64,000 nucleotides of DNA from Sphingomonas echinoides ATCC 14820 (lineage in GTDB: Bacteria > Pseudomonadota > Alphaproteobacteria > Sphingomonadales > Sphingomonadaceae). The stretch's first letter is position 1; each line of letters begins with the position of its first letter. A model generated the notes under the pieces. It worked only from the letters and a program-made list of their open reading frames with translations, was not told the origin of the DNA and did not search any database. The translations under genes and the position numbers were made by a program. Shown piece by piece: positions 54,889 through 63,973 of this stretch. The DNA lies in NCBI RefSeq assembly GCF_000241465.1, contig NZ_JH584235.1, positions 1,101,256 through 1,165,255 on the forward strand, given 5' to 3'.

Positions 54889-55425
54889 CTAGTGGCCGGG
54901 AAAGCCGATCAGCGAATCCACAGCGAGGCCATCGGCGCGCAACGCATCGGCTCCGCCCAGATCTGGCAGGTCGACCAGGAACTGGGCTTGCTCCACCAGG
55001 CCCCCCGCCTTGCGCAGCAGCCGCACCGCCGCGCGCGCGGTGCCACCCGTCGCGATCAAGTCATCGACCAGCAGCACGCGCTGCCCCGGCGCCAGCGCAT
55101 CCTCATGCACCGCAATGCGATCGGTGCCATATTCGAGCGCGTAATCCTCGGCGATGGTCGCACCGGGCAGCTTGCCGTCCTTGCGGATCAGCAGCACGCC
55201 CGCGTTGAGCGGCGCGGCAAGGGCCGCCGCAAAGATGAAACCGCGCGCTTCGATGCCGGCCACCAGGTCGACCGGTCCGCGCGTAGCTGCGGCCATCCGC
55301 GCGATCGCGCTGGCGAAACCCTGCGCATCAAGCAGCAAAGTGGTGATGTCGCGAAACTGGATGCCGGGCTTGGGGAAATCCAGGATGGTGCGGATCAGCG
55401 CCTTCAGATCGTCATTCTCGGCCAT
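54889..55425 (-). CDS. apt: Adenine phosphoribosyltransferase
   Basis: Salvages adenine with PRPP to AMP. The 178-residue product begins MAENDDLKALIRTILDFPKPGIQFRDITTLL, has GIEARGFIFAAALA, LIRKDGKLPG and the PRPP loop RVLLVDDLIATGGTARAAV. ATG 55425 with GAGGA upstream is the start; the open frame upstream is only the translation of the family B repeat. It follows petC, so it may be expressed from the pet promoter as well as locally. Confidence 0.95.
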   Translation of the reverse strand: MAENDDLKALIRTILDFPKPGIQFRDITTLLLDAQGFASAIARMAAATRGPVDLVAGIEARGFIFAAALAAPLNAGVLLIRKDGKLPGATIAEDYALEYGTDRIAVHEDALAPGQRVLLVDDLIATGGTARAAVRLLRKAGGLVEQAQFLVDLPDLGGADALRADGLAVDSLIGFPGH

Positions 55426-55433
55426 AAAATCCT

Positions 55434-55528
55434 CGTCGCCCCGGCGCAGGCCGGGGCCGGTCGGCGATAAGGGGAACCCTTCGCCTCGCGCTCGGCCAGA
55501 CGTCGCCCCGGCCTGCGCCGGGGCGACG
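55434..55528. repeat. Family B palindromic repeat between petC and apt
   Basis: Inverted copies at 55434-55457 and 55505-55528 share a 24-bp match with core CCCCGGCGCAGGCCGGGG; the second unit is itself a perfect 12-bp hairpin (55501-55512 with 55517-55528). It begins 9 nt after the petC stop on the minus strand and would fold at the 3' end of the petABC message; the lack of a U-tract argues against a standard intrinsic terminator. The same core occurs inside the coding sequence at 50128-50232. Confidence 0.88.
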
Positions 55529-55536
55529 TCCATGGC

Positions 55537-56355
55537 TCAGTGCTTGATGTCGCGCCAGATGTTTTGATACGCGCCGTAAGCCAGAATGCAGAAGAACAGC
55601 AGGAAGCCAAGCACCGCCAGGCCATAAGCGTGCCGTGTCGGCAAGTTCGGTTCCGCCGCCCAGGTCAGGAAGGCGGCCACGTCCTTGGCGTTTTGCTGCA
55701 CGGTGGACTTGGTCCCGTCGAGATAGGTGACTTGCCCATCCTGCGTCAGCGGTGGCGGCATCGCGATGTTGAGGTTGGCGAAATAGGGGTTGTAATACAG
55801 CCCGTCCGGCACCTTCGCATCGGGGAACTTCTTCAGCAACGCCGCGGGCTGGTCCCTGTAACCGGTCAGCAGCGAATAGACATAGGCTGGGCCTTCGTGC
55901 CGCGCCTTGGTGATCAGCGAGAGGTCTGGCGGGTTGCCGGTGCCGGGATAATACACAGTCGGGAAGTAATCCGACGGCGTGTTGGGCCGCTCGGTCGTGT
56001 CACCCGATTTCGGATCGAACTGCTTGGCCTTGACCGACCAGTCCGCCGCGAACTTCTTCAACTGCGCCGCGCTGTAGCCGAGTTGGGTCAGGTCGCGGAA
56101 GGCGACATGCTTGAGCGAATGGCAGTTGGAGCAGACTTCCTTATACACCTGCAGGCCGCGCTGAAGCTGGCGCTGGTCATAGGTGCCGAAGAAGCCGTTT
56201 GACGCGAGCTCGACCTCCTTGGGGTGGAGATGGAATTCGTCGACCGCCGTCGGGGCCGGGGGATCGGTGATGACCCCCTGGATCGACCAGAACAGAGCCC
56301 AGGACAGTACGGCAACGAAGCCGGCACCGATGAGAATTGCGATTGCGCGAACCAT
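55537..56355 (-). CDS. petC: Ubiquinol-cytochrome c reductase, cytochrome c1
   Basis: Haem c subunit of the bc1 complex. The 272-residue protein has an N-terminal hydrophobic signal-anchor segment (AIAILIGAGFVAVLSWALFW), the haem site VCSNCHS (Cys75, Cys78, His79), the NTPSDYFPTVYYPGTGNPPDLSLITKARHEGPAYVYSLLTGYRDQPA region, the Met ligand in LNIAMPPPL and a C-terminal anchor (YGLAVLGFLLFFCILAYGAYQNIW). It is third in petA-petB-petC, 15 bp after petB, and normal in length. Confidence 0.96.
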   Translation of the reverse strand: MVRAIAILIGAGFVAVLSWALFWSIQGVITDPPAPTAVDEFHLHPKEVELASNGFFGTYDQRQLQRGLQVYKEVCSNCHSLKHVAFRDLTQLGYSAAQLKKFAADWSVKAKQFDPKSGDTTERPNTPSDYFPTVYYPGTGNPPDLSLITKARHEGPAYVYSLLTGYRDQPAALLKKFPDAKVPDGLYYNPYFANLNIAMPPPLTQDGQVTYLDGTKSTVQQNAKDVAAFLTWAAEPNLPTRHAYGLAVLGFLLFFCILAYGAYQNIWRDIKH

Positions 56356-56370
56356 TGCTCGTAATGCCCC

Positions 56371-57678
56371 TTATTCGGCCGGGACCGCGCTACCGCTGAG
56401 TGCGGTATGCGCCGGTGACGTGCCACCCTTCTTCGCCAGCACCGCCTCGGTGATCGAGTTTGGCAGCGGCGTCGGGCGTTCTGCCCGCGAGATGATCGGG
56501 ATGATGATCAGGAAGTGCGCGAAATAATAGGCCGCGCTGATCTGGCTGATGATGACATAAAGCGGGGTCGCAGGCGAACCACCACACCAGCCGAGCACCA
56601 GCACATCGGCGACCAGCACCCAGAAGAAGATGCGATAGAGCGGACGGTAATTGGCCGAGCGCACCGGCGACGAGTCGAGCCAGGGCAGGAAGAACAACAG
56701 CAGGATCGACCCGAACATCGCCAGCACGCCGAGCAGCTTGGCCGGGATGCCGATGAAATCGACCGTGAAGGCGCGCAGGATCGCGTAGAACGGCCAGAAA
56801 TACCATTCGGGCACGATGTGCGCGGGCGTCTGCAGCGCGTTGGCCGGGATATAATTGTCCGGGTGGCCAAGGCTGTTGGGCGCGAAGAACAAGAGAGCCG
56901 CAAAGATGAACAAGAACACGCCGAGGCCGAAGCCGTCCTTGGCGGTGTAATAAGGATGGAACGGGACGGTGTCCTGTTCGCCCTTCACGTCCACGCCGGT
57001 CGGGTTGTTCGAACCCGGAATGTGCAGCGCCCAGATGTGCAGGATGATCACGCCCGCGATGACGAACGGCAGCAGATAATGCAGCGAGAAGAAGCGGTTG
57101 AGCGCGGCGTCATCAGGCGCATATCCGCCCAGCAGCCAAATCCGGATCGTATCGCCGACCACCGGGATCGCGGAGAAGAAGCCGGTGATCACCTGCGCAC
57201 CCCAGAAGCTCATTTGCCCCCAGGGGAGCACATAACCCATGAACGCCGTCGCCATCATCAGCAGGAAGATGGTGACACCCAGCAGCCAGATCATCTCGCG
57301 CGGAGCCTTGTACGATCCGTAAAAGAGGCCGCGGAAGATGTGGATATAGACCACCACGAAGAACATCGAGGCACCGTTGGCGTGCGCATAGCGCAGGAAC
57401 CAGCCGCCGTTGACGTCGCGCATAATGTGCTCGACCGAGTCGAACGCCACGCCGCCATTGGCCGCATAGTGCATCGCCAGCACGATCCCGGTGACGATCT
57501 GGATCGCCAGCGCAGCCCCTGCGAGCACGCCGAAGTTCCAGAAATAATTGAGGTTGCGCGGGACGGGATAGCCCGCGCCGACCGCGCCATAGACCAATCG
57601 CGGCAAGGGCAGCCGCTCATCGATCCATTTGGTGAAGCCCGATTTCGGCTCGTAATGCTTGGCCCAGGGGAAGCTCAT
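56371..57678 (-). CDS. petB: Ubiquinol-cytochrome c reductase, cytochrome b
   Basis: Quinol-oxidising core subunit with two b haems. The 435-residue protein starts at ATG 57678 ([20 protein letters not shown]) with GAGGA seven bases upstream. It shows [21 protein letters not shown] and [16 protein letters not shown] (haem histidines), [25 protein letters not shown] (Qo site), [24 protein letters not shown] and the [14 protein letters not shown] motif (PEWY). A long open extension upstream overlaps petA and is not real. Confidence 0.97.
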   Translation of the reverse strand: MSFPWAKHYEPKSGFTKWIDERLPLPRLVYGAVGAGYPVPRNLNYFWNFGVLAGAALAIQIVTGIVLAMHYAANGGVAFDSVEHIMRDVNGGWFLRYAHANGASMFFVVVYIHIFRGLFYGSYKAPREMIWLLGVTIFLLMMATAFMGYVLPWGQMSFWGAQVITGFFSAIPVVGDTIRIWLLGGYAPDDAALNRFFSLHYLLPFVIAGVIILHIWALHIPGSNNPTGVDVKGEQDTVPFHPYYTAKDGFGLGVFLFIFAALLFFAPNSLGHPDNYIPANALQTPAHIVPEWYFWPFYAILRAFTVDFIGIPAKLLGVLAMFGSILLLFFLPWLDSSPVRSANYRPLYRIFFWVLVADVLVLGWCGGSPATPLYVIISQISAAYYFAHFLIIIPIISRAERPTPLPNSITEAVLAKKGGTSPAHTALSGSAVPAE

Positions 57679-57688
57679 ATCTCTATCC

Positions 57689-58261
57689 TCAACCCACCGT
57701 AACCGTCGTTGGCGACGTGAATTTATACTCCGGCACGAACAGGTTCTTCGGTGCCGGGCCTTTGCGGATGCGCGCCGCCGTATCGTATTGCGAGCCGTGG
57801 CACGGGCAGAAATAGCCGCCAAACTGGCCGCGATCCTCCCCGCTGGTGATGCCCTGCGGAATACAGCCGAGATGCGTGCACACGCCCAGCGTGATCAGCC
57901 AGTTCTTCTGGCCGCGCGTGCGTTGTGCGAGCGTTTCGGGGTCGCGCAGTGTCTTGACGTCAACCTTGTCGGCGGCGGCGATTTCGGCCGGGGTCAGGTT
58001 GCGAACGAACAACGGCTGCTTGCGGAAGGAGGTGACGATGCCCTGCCCCGCTTCGATCTTGGACAGGTCGACGTCGGTGGTCGATTGCGCCAGCACGTCG
58101 GCCGAGGGGTTCATCTGGTTGATCAGCGGCACCACGATCGCGATCCCGCCGACACCAGCGGCAGCGACGGCCGCAATGTTCAGAAAGTCACGGCGGCGTG
58201 GTTCGCCGTCATGATGGGGTTCATCCTGCCGGGGAACTTCCAGGGTGTTTCCGCTTGCCAT
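57689..58261 (-). CDS. petA: Ubiquinol-cytochrome c reductase iron-sulfur subunit (Rieske)
   Basis: [2Fe-2S] subunit of the bc1 complex. The 190-residue protein has a Tat-type N-terminus ([24 protein letters not shown]) that stays as the membrane anchor, then the Rieske boxes GVCTHLGC (Cys128, His130) and [10 protein letters not shown] (Cys152, His155), with Cys133 and Cys154 for the stabilising disulphide. AAGGG lies seven bases before the ATG. It is first in the petABC unit, with a 189-bp divergent gap to trmL in which I see a 6-bp hairpin near 58290 but no clear promoter. Confidence 0.97.
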   Translation of the reverse strand: MASGNTLEVPRQDEPHHDGEPRRRDFLNIAAVAAAGVGGIAIVVPLINQMNPSADVLAQSTTDVDLSKIEAGQGIVTSFRKQPLFVRNLTPAEIAAADKVDVKTLRDPETLAQRTRGQKNWLITLGVCTHLGCIPQGITSGEDRGQFGGYFCPCHGSQYDTAARIRKGPAPKNLFVPEYKFTSPTTVTVG

Positions 58262-58450
58262 TCACTTGCCCTTGTACTTCGCACGCCGTGTTGAAACACG
58301 CCGCGACGAAAAATCCGACAACGTCACCCTCACAAGAACGACGTGTGGGTCACGCCTGAACGCCTTCCCTCTGCCGGAGAAGCTTGAGCGTTCTGTTAGA
58401 CGGCGCGACGGTGTTTTGCCAACTGCATTTTAGGAGTAGGGGCGCTGGTT

Positions 58451-58900
58451 ATGCGTATTGCTCTCTACCAACCCGAAATCGCCGGAAATGTCGGTGCCAT
58501 TCTGCGCCTTGGCGCATGCCTGGGAACGCCGGTCGACGTCATCGAGCCAACCGGCTTCACCTGGAGCGAGAAGGCCCTCGCCCGTTCGGGCATGGATTAT
58601 GCCGGGGTCGTGGACGTCCACCGCCACCTCGACTGGGCGACGTTCGAACGCCAGGTGCCCGGGCGAATCGTGCTGCTGACCACGCGCGGCAGGGTGCGCC
58701 TCGACGCAGCGACGTTTCAGCCGAACGACGTTTTGCTGATGGGGTCCGAAGGCAGCGGCGTGCCGGATGCGGTGCATGCGCGCGCTGACATGGCGGTGCG
58801 CATTCCGTTGGCCGAGGGGATGCGCTCGCTCAACATTGCGGTGGCAACCGGCATCGCGCTGGCCGAAGCCTTGCGCCAGACCAACGGCTGGCCCGCCTGA
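58451..58900 (+). CDS. trmL: tRNA (cytidine(34)-2'-O)-methyltransferase
   Basis: SPOUT-family enzyme that 2'-O-methylates C34/U34 of leucine tRNAs. The 149-residue product MRIALYQPEIAGNVGAILRLGACLGTPVDVIEPTGFTW carries the N-terminal motif, then LLMGSEGSGVPDAVH and the knot region RIPLAEGMRSLNIAVATGIALAEALRQ. AGGAG precedes the start. A short perfect hairpin follows directly after the stop. Confidence 0.94.
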   Translation: MRIALYQPEIAGNVGAILRLGACLGTPVDVIEPTGFTWSEKALARSGMDYAGVVDVHRHLDWATFERQVPGRIVLLTTRGRVRLDAATFQPNDVLLMGSEGSGVPDAVHARADMAVRIPLAEGMRSLNIAVATGIALAEALRQTNGWPA

Positions 58901-58921
58901 TCCTCCCCGCCACGGGGAGGA
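58901..58921 (+). terminator. Hairpin directly after trmL
   Basis: A perfect 9-bp stem (58901-58909 with 58913-58921) with a 3-nt loop follows immediately after the trmL stop. No T-tract follows. It could be a weak terminator, an mRNA 3'-end stabiliser, or a half-copy of the TCCTCCCC-type repeat; hemF starts 47 bp later. Confidence 0.45.
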
Positions 58922-58967
58922 TGGATCGCATCTCGACTTAGCCGCACGACCCCGGCAAAACAGCCCC

Positions 58968-59807
58968 ATGGACCTGGACCAAGAACAAACCGCCGCCCGC
59001 CACTGGTTCGAGCATCTGCGCGACCTGATCTGTGCGGAATTCGTCGCGATCGAACGGGAAGCCGGATCGGAGGCGAGCTTCGACTACACCCAGTGGGACC
59101 GCGCCGACCCCAATGGCGGCGATGGCGGCGGCGGCGTACGCGGGGTGATGAAGGGCAAGGTGTTCGAAAAGGTCGGCGTCAACGTCTCGACCGTGGGCGG
59201 CGCGTTCGAGGGCGAGTTCGCCAAATCGATCCACGGTGCCGCCGAAGACCCGAGCTTCTTTGCCACTGGCATCAGCCTGGTCGCGCACATGGCCAATCCG
59301 CATGTGCCCGCCGTCCACATGAACACGCGCTTCCTGGTCACGACCAAGCGCTGGTTTGGCGGCGGGGCCGATCTCAACCCGCCGATTCCCTATGCCGAGG
59401 ACACTGCTGAATTCCACGCGGCAATGCGCGCGGCGTGCGATGCGCATGGCGACGATTATTATGCGCGCTATTCGAAATGGGCCGAGGACTATTTCTATAT
59501 CCCGCATCGCCAGGTGCACCGCGGCGTTGGCGGCATCTTCTGCGATCATCTGGAAGGGGATTTCGCCGAGAACTTCGCCTTCATCCAGGACATTGGCCGC
59601 GCCTTTCTGGACGTGTACCCGAAAATCGTGCGGCGGCGAATGAACACGCCGTTCAACGCCGCCGACACCGCGCAGATGCTGGAATGGCGCGGGCGTTACG
59701 CCGAGTTCAACCTGGTCTATGATCGCGGCACGCTGTTCGGGCTCAAGACCGGCGGCAATATCGATGCGATCCTGATGAGCTTGCCGCCGCTGGCAACCTG
59801 GTCCTGA
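58968..59807 (+). CDS. hemF: Oxygen-dependent coproporphyrinogen-III oxidase
   Basis: Converts coproporphyrinogen III to protoporphyrinogen IX with O2 in haem synthesis. The 279-residue product starts MDLDQEQTAARHWFEHLRDLICAEF and contains the family signature NPHVPAVHMNTRFLVT, WFGGGADLNPPIPYAEDTAEFH, the glycine-rich RGVGGIFCDHLEG and RGTLFGLKTGGNIDAILMSLPP. It is preceded by a weak Shine-Dalgarno. It supplies haem for the bc1 cytochromes encoded nearby. Confidence 0.95.
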   Translation: MDLDQEQTAARHWFEHLRDLICAEFVAIEREAGSEASFDYTQWDRADPNGGDGGGGVRGVMKGKVFEKVGVNVSTVGGAFEGEFAKSIHGAAEDPSFFATGISLVAHMANPHVPAVHMNTRFLVTTKRWFGGGADLNPPIPYAEDTAEFHAAMRAACDAHGDDYYARYSKWAEDYFYIPHRQVHRGVGGIFCDHLEGDFAENFAFIQDIGRAFLDVYPKIVRRRMNTPFNAADTAQMLEWRGRYAEFNLVYDRGTLFGLKTGGNIDAILMSLPPLATWS

Positions 59808-59822
59808 TGTCGGGGCATTAAG

Positions 59823-60413
59823 ATGGGGTTGATTGCGGTTCGCGATGACGAGGTGGCGACCATCGTCACCACACTCGAAATGCGGCAGCGCCCGCCGCTG
59901 CGCCCGCTGCCCGCCTCCCCGATGCGGCTGGTCGCGTGGGAGGCACCGAGCATCGACGCCTATCGCACGTTGTTCCGCCGCGTCGGGGCACCGTGGCTGT
60001 GGTTTTCCCGGCTGGTGATGGACGAGCGCGCGCTCGGCGCGATTCTCGCCGATCCCAATGTCGCGATCCATGCCGTGGTCGACCGCGCAGGGATCGAAGT
60101 CGGGATGCTCGAACTCGATTTTCGCGAATCGGGCCAATGCGAGATTTCCTATTTCGCGCTGGTGCCCGAACTGGCGGGCAAAGGCCTTGGCCGCTGGCTG
60201 ATGGCGGAGGCGCTCGCGCGCGGCTGGCGCAAGGGGATCGAGCGGGTGTGGGTCCACACCTGCACGCTCGATCATCCGTCGGCGCTCAACTTCTACCGCG
60301 CGCAGGGGTTCGTCGCGATCAAGCGGACGATCGAGACCTTTCCCGATCCGCGCGTCACCGGGCATTTGCCGCCCGACAGCGCGCCTCAGATTCCGCTGCT
60401 CAGTCGCCGATAA
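59823..60413 (+). CDS. GNAT family N-acetyltransferase
   Basis: A 196-residue acyltransferase. The GNAT core is clear: VGMLELDFRESGQCEISYFALVPELAGKGLGRWLMAEALARGW (motif A with the Gly-rich acetyl-CoA loop), then VWVHTCTLDHPSALNFYRAQGFVAI (motif B). The N-terminal half (PSIDAYRTLFRRVGAPWLWFSRLVM) is typical of a sphingomonad subgroup. It lies 15 bp after hemF. The acceptor is unknown. It overlaps the end of the convergent membrane-protein gene by 28 bp. Confidence 0.87.
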   Translation: MGLIAVRDDEVATIVTTLEMRQRPPLRPLPASPMRLVAWEAPSIDAYRTLFRRVGAPWLWFSRLVMDERALGAILADPNVAIHAVVDRAGIEVGMLELDFRESGQCEISYFALVPELAGKGLGRWLMAEALARGWRKGIERVWVHTCTLDHPSALNFYRAQGFVAIKRTIETFPDPRVTGHLPPDSAPQIPLLSRR

Positions 60414-61123
60414 AGCGCGATCTCGATCAGCACCGCCGCGACGGTGCCGAGCGTATGCCCCCCAGCAATTCCGGCATCGAGCACCGCCGCCACCACCGGA
60501 TTGGCCATCGGCGCGCCGTCGAGCGCGGTGCCGAGCAGCTCGAACGGCAGCGCGATCAAGCGCCCGCCGAGCAAGGGGACGAACGCTAGGCCCATCAGCA
60601 CCAGGCCGTTGCCCCGCGTCAGCGCAAAGCTGCGCCGCCATGCCGCAAACACGCCGATCGGTCGCTCCGCCACGAAGACGGGCGAAACCGGCAGCAACCG
60701 GCCCTTGAGATACAGCCCTGGAAAGATCAATATCGAGCCGATGCTGACCGGCACGCCGACAACCAGCGCCAGCAGCAGATAGTGCGGCAGAAACGCCCCG
60801 GCCTGGCCAAGCGCCCCGCTCACGGTGGGACGCGCGCGGTCGGCATACACCACGAACAGCGCCAGCACCCCGAACAGCGACAGCAGACCGAGCACAATGA
60901 CCAACAGTTCGTATTGCTGGCCCCATAGGCCAATCTGCCTGAGCCAAAGATCTGCCGAGGCCTCATTCATGACCGTCGGCTGCGGGGGCATGGGCGCGAT
61001 ATAGATCGTCCCCGCCAGATCGGGCAGGAACAAGAACAATCCCGCGATACCGAGCAGCAACTCGGAATCGCGCTTTGCCATCTCCCAGGCGTCGCGAAGG
61101 ACGCCTGCTACATCCAGTTTCAT
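60386..61123 (-). CDS. Multi-pass membrane protein of unknown function
   Basis: A 245-residue protein with an amphipathic N-terminus (MKLDVAGVLRDAWEMAKRDSELLLGIAGLFLFLP) and about five further hydrophobic segments (YELLVIVLGLLSLFGVLALFVVYA; LPHYLLLALVVGVPVSIGSILIF; FVPLLGGRLIALPFELLG; TLGTVAAVLIEIALYRRL). The motif YLKGRLLPVSPVFVAERPIGVFAAWRRSFALTRGNG resembles the GPDPase-membrane/YciC type. It overlaps the upstream paralogue-like gene by 4 bp, so the pair is coupled. Confidence 0.75.
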   Translation of the reverse strand: MKLDVAGVLRDAWEMAKRDSELLLGIAGLFLFLPDLAGTIYIAPMPPQPTVMNEASADLWLRQIGLWGQQYELLVIVLGLLSLFGVLALFVVYADRARPTVSGALGQAGAFLPHYLLLALVVGVPVSIGSILIFPGLYLKGRLLPVSPVFVAERPIGVFAAWRRSFALTRGNGLVLMGLAFVPLLGGRLIALPFELLGTALDGAPMANPVVAAVLDAGIAGGHTLGTVAAVLIEIALYRRLSSGI

Positions 61124-61947
61124 GAAACCTCGACGATCGCCTCACGCGCATCGCGCGTCGCAAGATAGAGTTTGGCGACGAACGCAACCGCCAAGAGCGA
61201 GAAGATCGTCGATACGGCGGCAACGGTAATTTGGGTCAACACGGTCGCAACGCTCAACTGCCCCTCCCCGCCAATCAGCAGCCCGAACACCGTGCCGAAC
61301 ACCAGTTTGGCCGCAGCCGAGGCGACCCACGATACGCCGCCATATAGCAAGATCACCCCCGTGACCTTCCAGGTGATACCGCGCGTGAGCACAAACGCGC
61401 GCGCATAAACGCCGAGCCCGCGCCGCTCCATTACCATGATCGGCGTGGCCAGCACGACGAAGCGGGCATAGCCCCAGAACAGGACCGGGCCGAGCAACAG
61501 GGTGTAGAGCGAGCCGAAGGTCAGCGCGCCCTGATTGACCGCGCCCGAAGGCGGTTTTCCTGCTGCCAAGGCGGCCATGTCGATCCCGCTCAGCGCAAAC
61601 GCGATGAAAATCGGCGCGGCGAGCAGCAGCACGACGAGCAAGGTGACGAGACCAACCCCGATCACCGGCAACAACCGTCGATTGGCCACCTGCACCGCCA
61701 CCGCGCGCCCCGCCGCCGGATCGAAGGCGAGTGCAGTGATCGCAATCCCGGCCCAGCTCGACACCAGCGACAGCGCCAACACCACCAGGCCAAGCGCCAC
61801 ATCGGCCGGCTGCCCACCCGTCCCCATCAGCGGCATCAAGCTGCCGATCAGCGTGAGCGGCACGAAAATGCCGAACAGAACGAGCGGCATGAGCGCGGCC
61901 AGATTGTCGCTGACAAATTCGGCCGTACGATCCCACACGGTGCTCAT
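61120..61947 (-). CDS. Multi-pass membrane protein, GPDPase-membrane-domain-like
   Basis: A 275-residue protein with about six hydrophobic segments and the motif ARFVVLATPIMVMERRGLGVYARAFVLTRGITWKVTGVILLYGG, equivalent to the VFVAERPIGVFAAWRRSFALTRGNG motif of the downstream gene, so the two are distant relatives. ATG 61947 (MSTVWDRTAEFVSDNLAALMP) is preferred; an ATG ten codons earlier (61977) is possible. Neither protein has a known role; membrane-stress or lipid-related functions are only guessed for the family. It diverges from lipB. Confidence 0.75.
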   Translation of the reverse strand: MSTVWDRTAEFVSDNLAALMPLVLFGIFVPLTLIGSLMPLMGTGGQPADVALGLVVLALSLVSSWAGIAITALAFDPAAGRAVAVQVANRRLLPVIGVGLVTLLVVLLLAAPIFIAFALSGIDMAALAAGKPPSGAVNQGALTFGSLYTLLLGPVLFWGYARFVVLATPIMVMERRGLGVYARAFVLTRGITWKVTGVILLYGGVSWVASAAAKLVFGTVFGLLIGGEGQLSVATVLTQITVAAVSTIFSLLAVAFVAKLYLATRDAREAIVEVS

Positions 61948-62088
61948 CGTCGTGATCACGTATCTGTCTCCCCGCATCTAACCCAATGATAGTGCCGCGA
62001 TCAGGCGGTAGCGCAATGTCTTGCCGCCCGCCACTGTGTCGCAAACCGTCCCTTGCGCGAGGGGACCGCCTACGCCATTTCTCGGGGC

Positions 62089-62775
62089 GTGACTTGCAAG
62101 ACTGACGACATCGAATGGCGCATAGCGCCAGCCCCCGTCCCCTATGAAGCGGCGGTCGCCGAAATGGAAGCGCGCGCCGCAGCCATCGCTGCGGGCACTG
62201 CGCGCGAGATGGTGTGGCTGCTCGAACATCCCCCGATCTACACTGGCGGCACCAGCGCCGACCCGGCCGAATTGCGCGACCCGCACTTTCCCGTGGTGCA
62301 GACCGGGCGCGGCGGACGCTATACCTATCACGGGCCCGGCCAACGCATCGGCTATGTTATGCTAGACCTCAACCGGCGCGGCCGCGACGTTCGGCAGTTT
62401 GTCCACGCGCTGGAAGGATGGGTGATCGCGGCGCTCGGAGATCTGGGGGTTGCGGCTTTTCGGGCACCCGGGCGCGTTGGCATTTGGACCAACATCCCCG
62501 ATTTGGCCAAGGACGGTGGTATGGCCGAGGCCAAGATCGGTGCGATCGGCGTGCGCGTGCGGCGCTGGGTGACGCTGCACGGTTTTTCGGTCAACCTGTC
62601 GCCAAACCTTTCTCATTTCAGCGGAATTGTGCCGTGCGGCCTCGCTGATTATGCGGTGACGAGCATGGAAATGCTGGGACGCCCGACCGATTTTGCAACT
62701 TTTGACGCGGCGCTGGCGTTGCGATTCGCAGCGTTTCTGCAAACTCATTCTTCTACGGCAGAAAACTGGGCTTGA
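62089..62775 (+). CDS. lipB: Lipoyl(octanoyl) transferase
   Basis: Transfers octanoyl from ACP to lipoyl domains such as GcvH and the 2-oxoacid dehydrogenase E2 proteins. The 228-residue product starts at GTG 62089 ([23 protein letters not shown]); upstream TTG codons are open but not family-like. Signatures are [43 protein letters not shown], the catalytic Lys149 ([13 protein letters not shown]) and Cys183 ([15 protein letters not shown]). Confidence 0.95.
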   Translation: MTCKTDDIEWRIAPAPVPYEAAVAEMEARAAAIAAGTAREMVWLLEHPPIYTGGTSADPAELRDPHFPVVQTGRGGRYTYHGPGQRIGYVMLDLNRRGRDVRQFVHALEGWVIAALGDLGVAAFRAPGRVGIWTNIPDLAKDGGMAEAKIGAIGVRVRRWVTLHGFSVNLSPNLSHFSGIVPCGLADYAVTSMEMLGRPTDFATFDAALALRFAAFLQTHSSTAENWA

Positions 62776-62864
62776 GGGGCGCGCCGATCCGGACTAATGT
62801 CCACCACGGTTTGGGTATTAAAGGTCTCGAGGCCAACCAAATCCATTATCTAGGGAGCTTTCCA

Positions 62865-63122
62865 ATGCGTGCATTCATTTCCAAGGTCGCTGCTGGTTCG
62901 ATGATCGCTGTTGCTGCGATCGCCATTTCGGCATGCACCCCGAAGACCGAAACGACGACGACCGACAACACGATGGTCACCGATCTGAACTCGACCGACA
63001 CGATGACCACCAACGACACGATGACGTCGACCGACGGCGCGATGGCAAACGACGGTGCGATGGTTTCGAACGACACCATGACCACCAACACCACGTCGAC
63101 CACGACCACGAACAAGATGTAA
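62865..63122 (+). CDS. Small Thr/Asn/Asp/Met-rich lipoprotein
   Basis: An 85-residue precursor: MRAFISKVAAGSMIAVAAIAISAC with lipobox AISAC, then a mature part of about 62 residues made almost only of Thr, Asn, Asp, Met, Ser and Ala, with repeated NDTMTT/TDTMTT-like units. AGGGAG seven bases before the ATG supports the start, and an intrinsic terminator follows, so it is a monocistronic unit, possibly well expressed. The low-complexity tail suggests an unfolded spacer or surface layer component; the function is unknown. Confidence 0.75.
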   Translation: MRAFISKVAAGSMIAVAAIAISACTPKTETTTTDNTMVTDLNSTDTMTTNDTMTSTDGAMANDGAMVSNDTMTTNTTSTTTTNKM

Positions 63123-63149
63123 TCTTCCCTTTCGGGAAAGATTGTATCG

Positions 63150-63182
63150 AAGGCCGTCCGGGCGACCGGGCGGCCTTTTCGA
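63150..63182 (+). terminator. Intrinsic terminator after the small lipoprotein gene
   Basis: A 12-bp stem (63150-63161 with 63166-63177, one G-U) with a GCGA loop and a TTTTC tail. A smaller hairpin (63121-63143) lies directly after the stop codon. Together they give a clear transcript end. Confidence 0.8.
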
Positions 63183-63298
63183 TTCCACCGTTCGTTACAC
63201 CGCATTTGCGGGTAGCCTCGCGCTGCAGGATGCGCGATTAGGGTTGGGGCGCGCGAAAAAACGCCGTAATTGCAAAGTGTGTGAACGAGAGGCTTCGA

Positions 63299-63973
63299 AT
63301 GACTGTGTTGCGTACCCTTGCCGTGCTGGCCGCTGTCGCGAGTGCCGCACTTGCTGGCCCCGCCTCGGCCCAATTCTTCTTCCAGTCACATGACATGAGC
63401 GGCCCGCCCGCCCGCGGCGACGAGCCCGGCCTGCCATCCCTGCCCGGCGCGACCGAAGAAGAAGTCCGCGCCAATCTGGTGTGGAACCTGCGCTCGGCGC
63501 TCAACGTGGCGGCGCTGCAGTGCAAATTCGAACCGTCGCTGCTGACGCTCCAAAATTACAATATCATCCTTGAAAATCATAAGGATGAGCTGAAAAAAGC
63601 GTATGATACGATAAACAAGTATTTCGTTCGCACGAACAAGGGCGCGAAGGTCGGCATATCGGCGATGGACCGTTACGGCACGCGCACCTATTCCGCCTTT
63701 ACCACGGTCGCCGCGCAATATGGCTTTTGCCAGACCGCCAGCGGCATTGCCACGCACGCTGCCTACGCCCCGCGCGGCACGCTGTACAAAGTCGCGATTG
63801 CCGAGATGAACGCGTTGCGCAACGCGTTGGTGCCTTGGGGCGAGGAGCGCTTCTCCCGCCGCGTGCGCGTCGACACCCGCCTTGCCGTGCCGCGGCTGGA
63901 CTCGATCTGCTGGTCGAAGCGCAACGAGTGGGTGGCCAAGAAGTGTGGCCCGTTCGAGCTGACCTACCGCTGA
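63299..63973 (+). CDS. Secreted protein of unknown function
   Basis: A 224-residue precursor with a signal peptide (TVLRTLAVLAAVASAALAGPASAQ). The mature protein is mostly helical: ATEEEVRANLVWNLRSALNVAALQC, a Lys-rich stretch (ILENHKDELKKAYDTINKYFVRTNKGAK) and FTTVAAQYGFCQTASGIATHAA, with four cysteines (FEC-type spacing over the chain) and a C-terminal ICWSKRNEWVAKKCGPFELTYR. GAGAGG six bases before ATG 63299 supports the start. The general look matches sphingomonad-specific secreted hypotheticals; no function can be given. Confidence 0.75.
   Translation: MTVLRTLAVLAAVASAALAGPASAQFFFQSHDMSGPPARGDEPGLPSLPGATEEEVRANLVWNLRSALNVAALQCKFEPSLLTLQNYNIILENHKDELKKAYDTINKYFVRTNKGAKVGISAMDRYGTRTYSAFTTVAAQYGFCQTASGIATHAAYAPRGTLYKVAIAEMNALRNALVPWGEERFSRRVRVDTRLAVPRLDSICWSKRNEWVAKKCGPFELTYR

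Noticed and set aside
56371-57822. Cytochrome b with a 48-residue N-terminal extension
   Set aside because: The extension overlaps petA in another frame, is basic and unlike the family; the ATG at 57678 has a good ribosome binding site.
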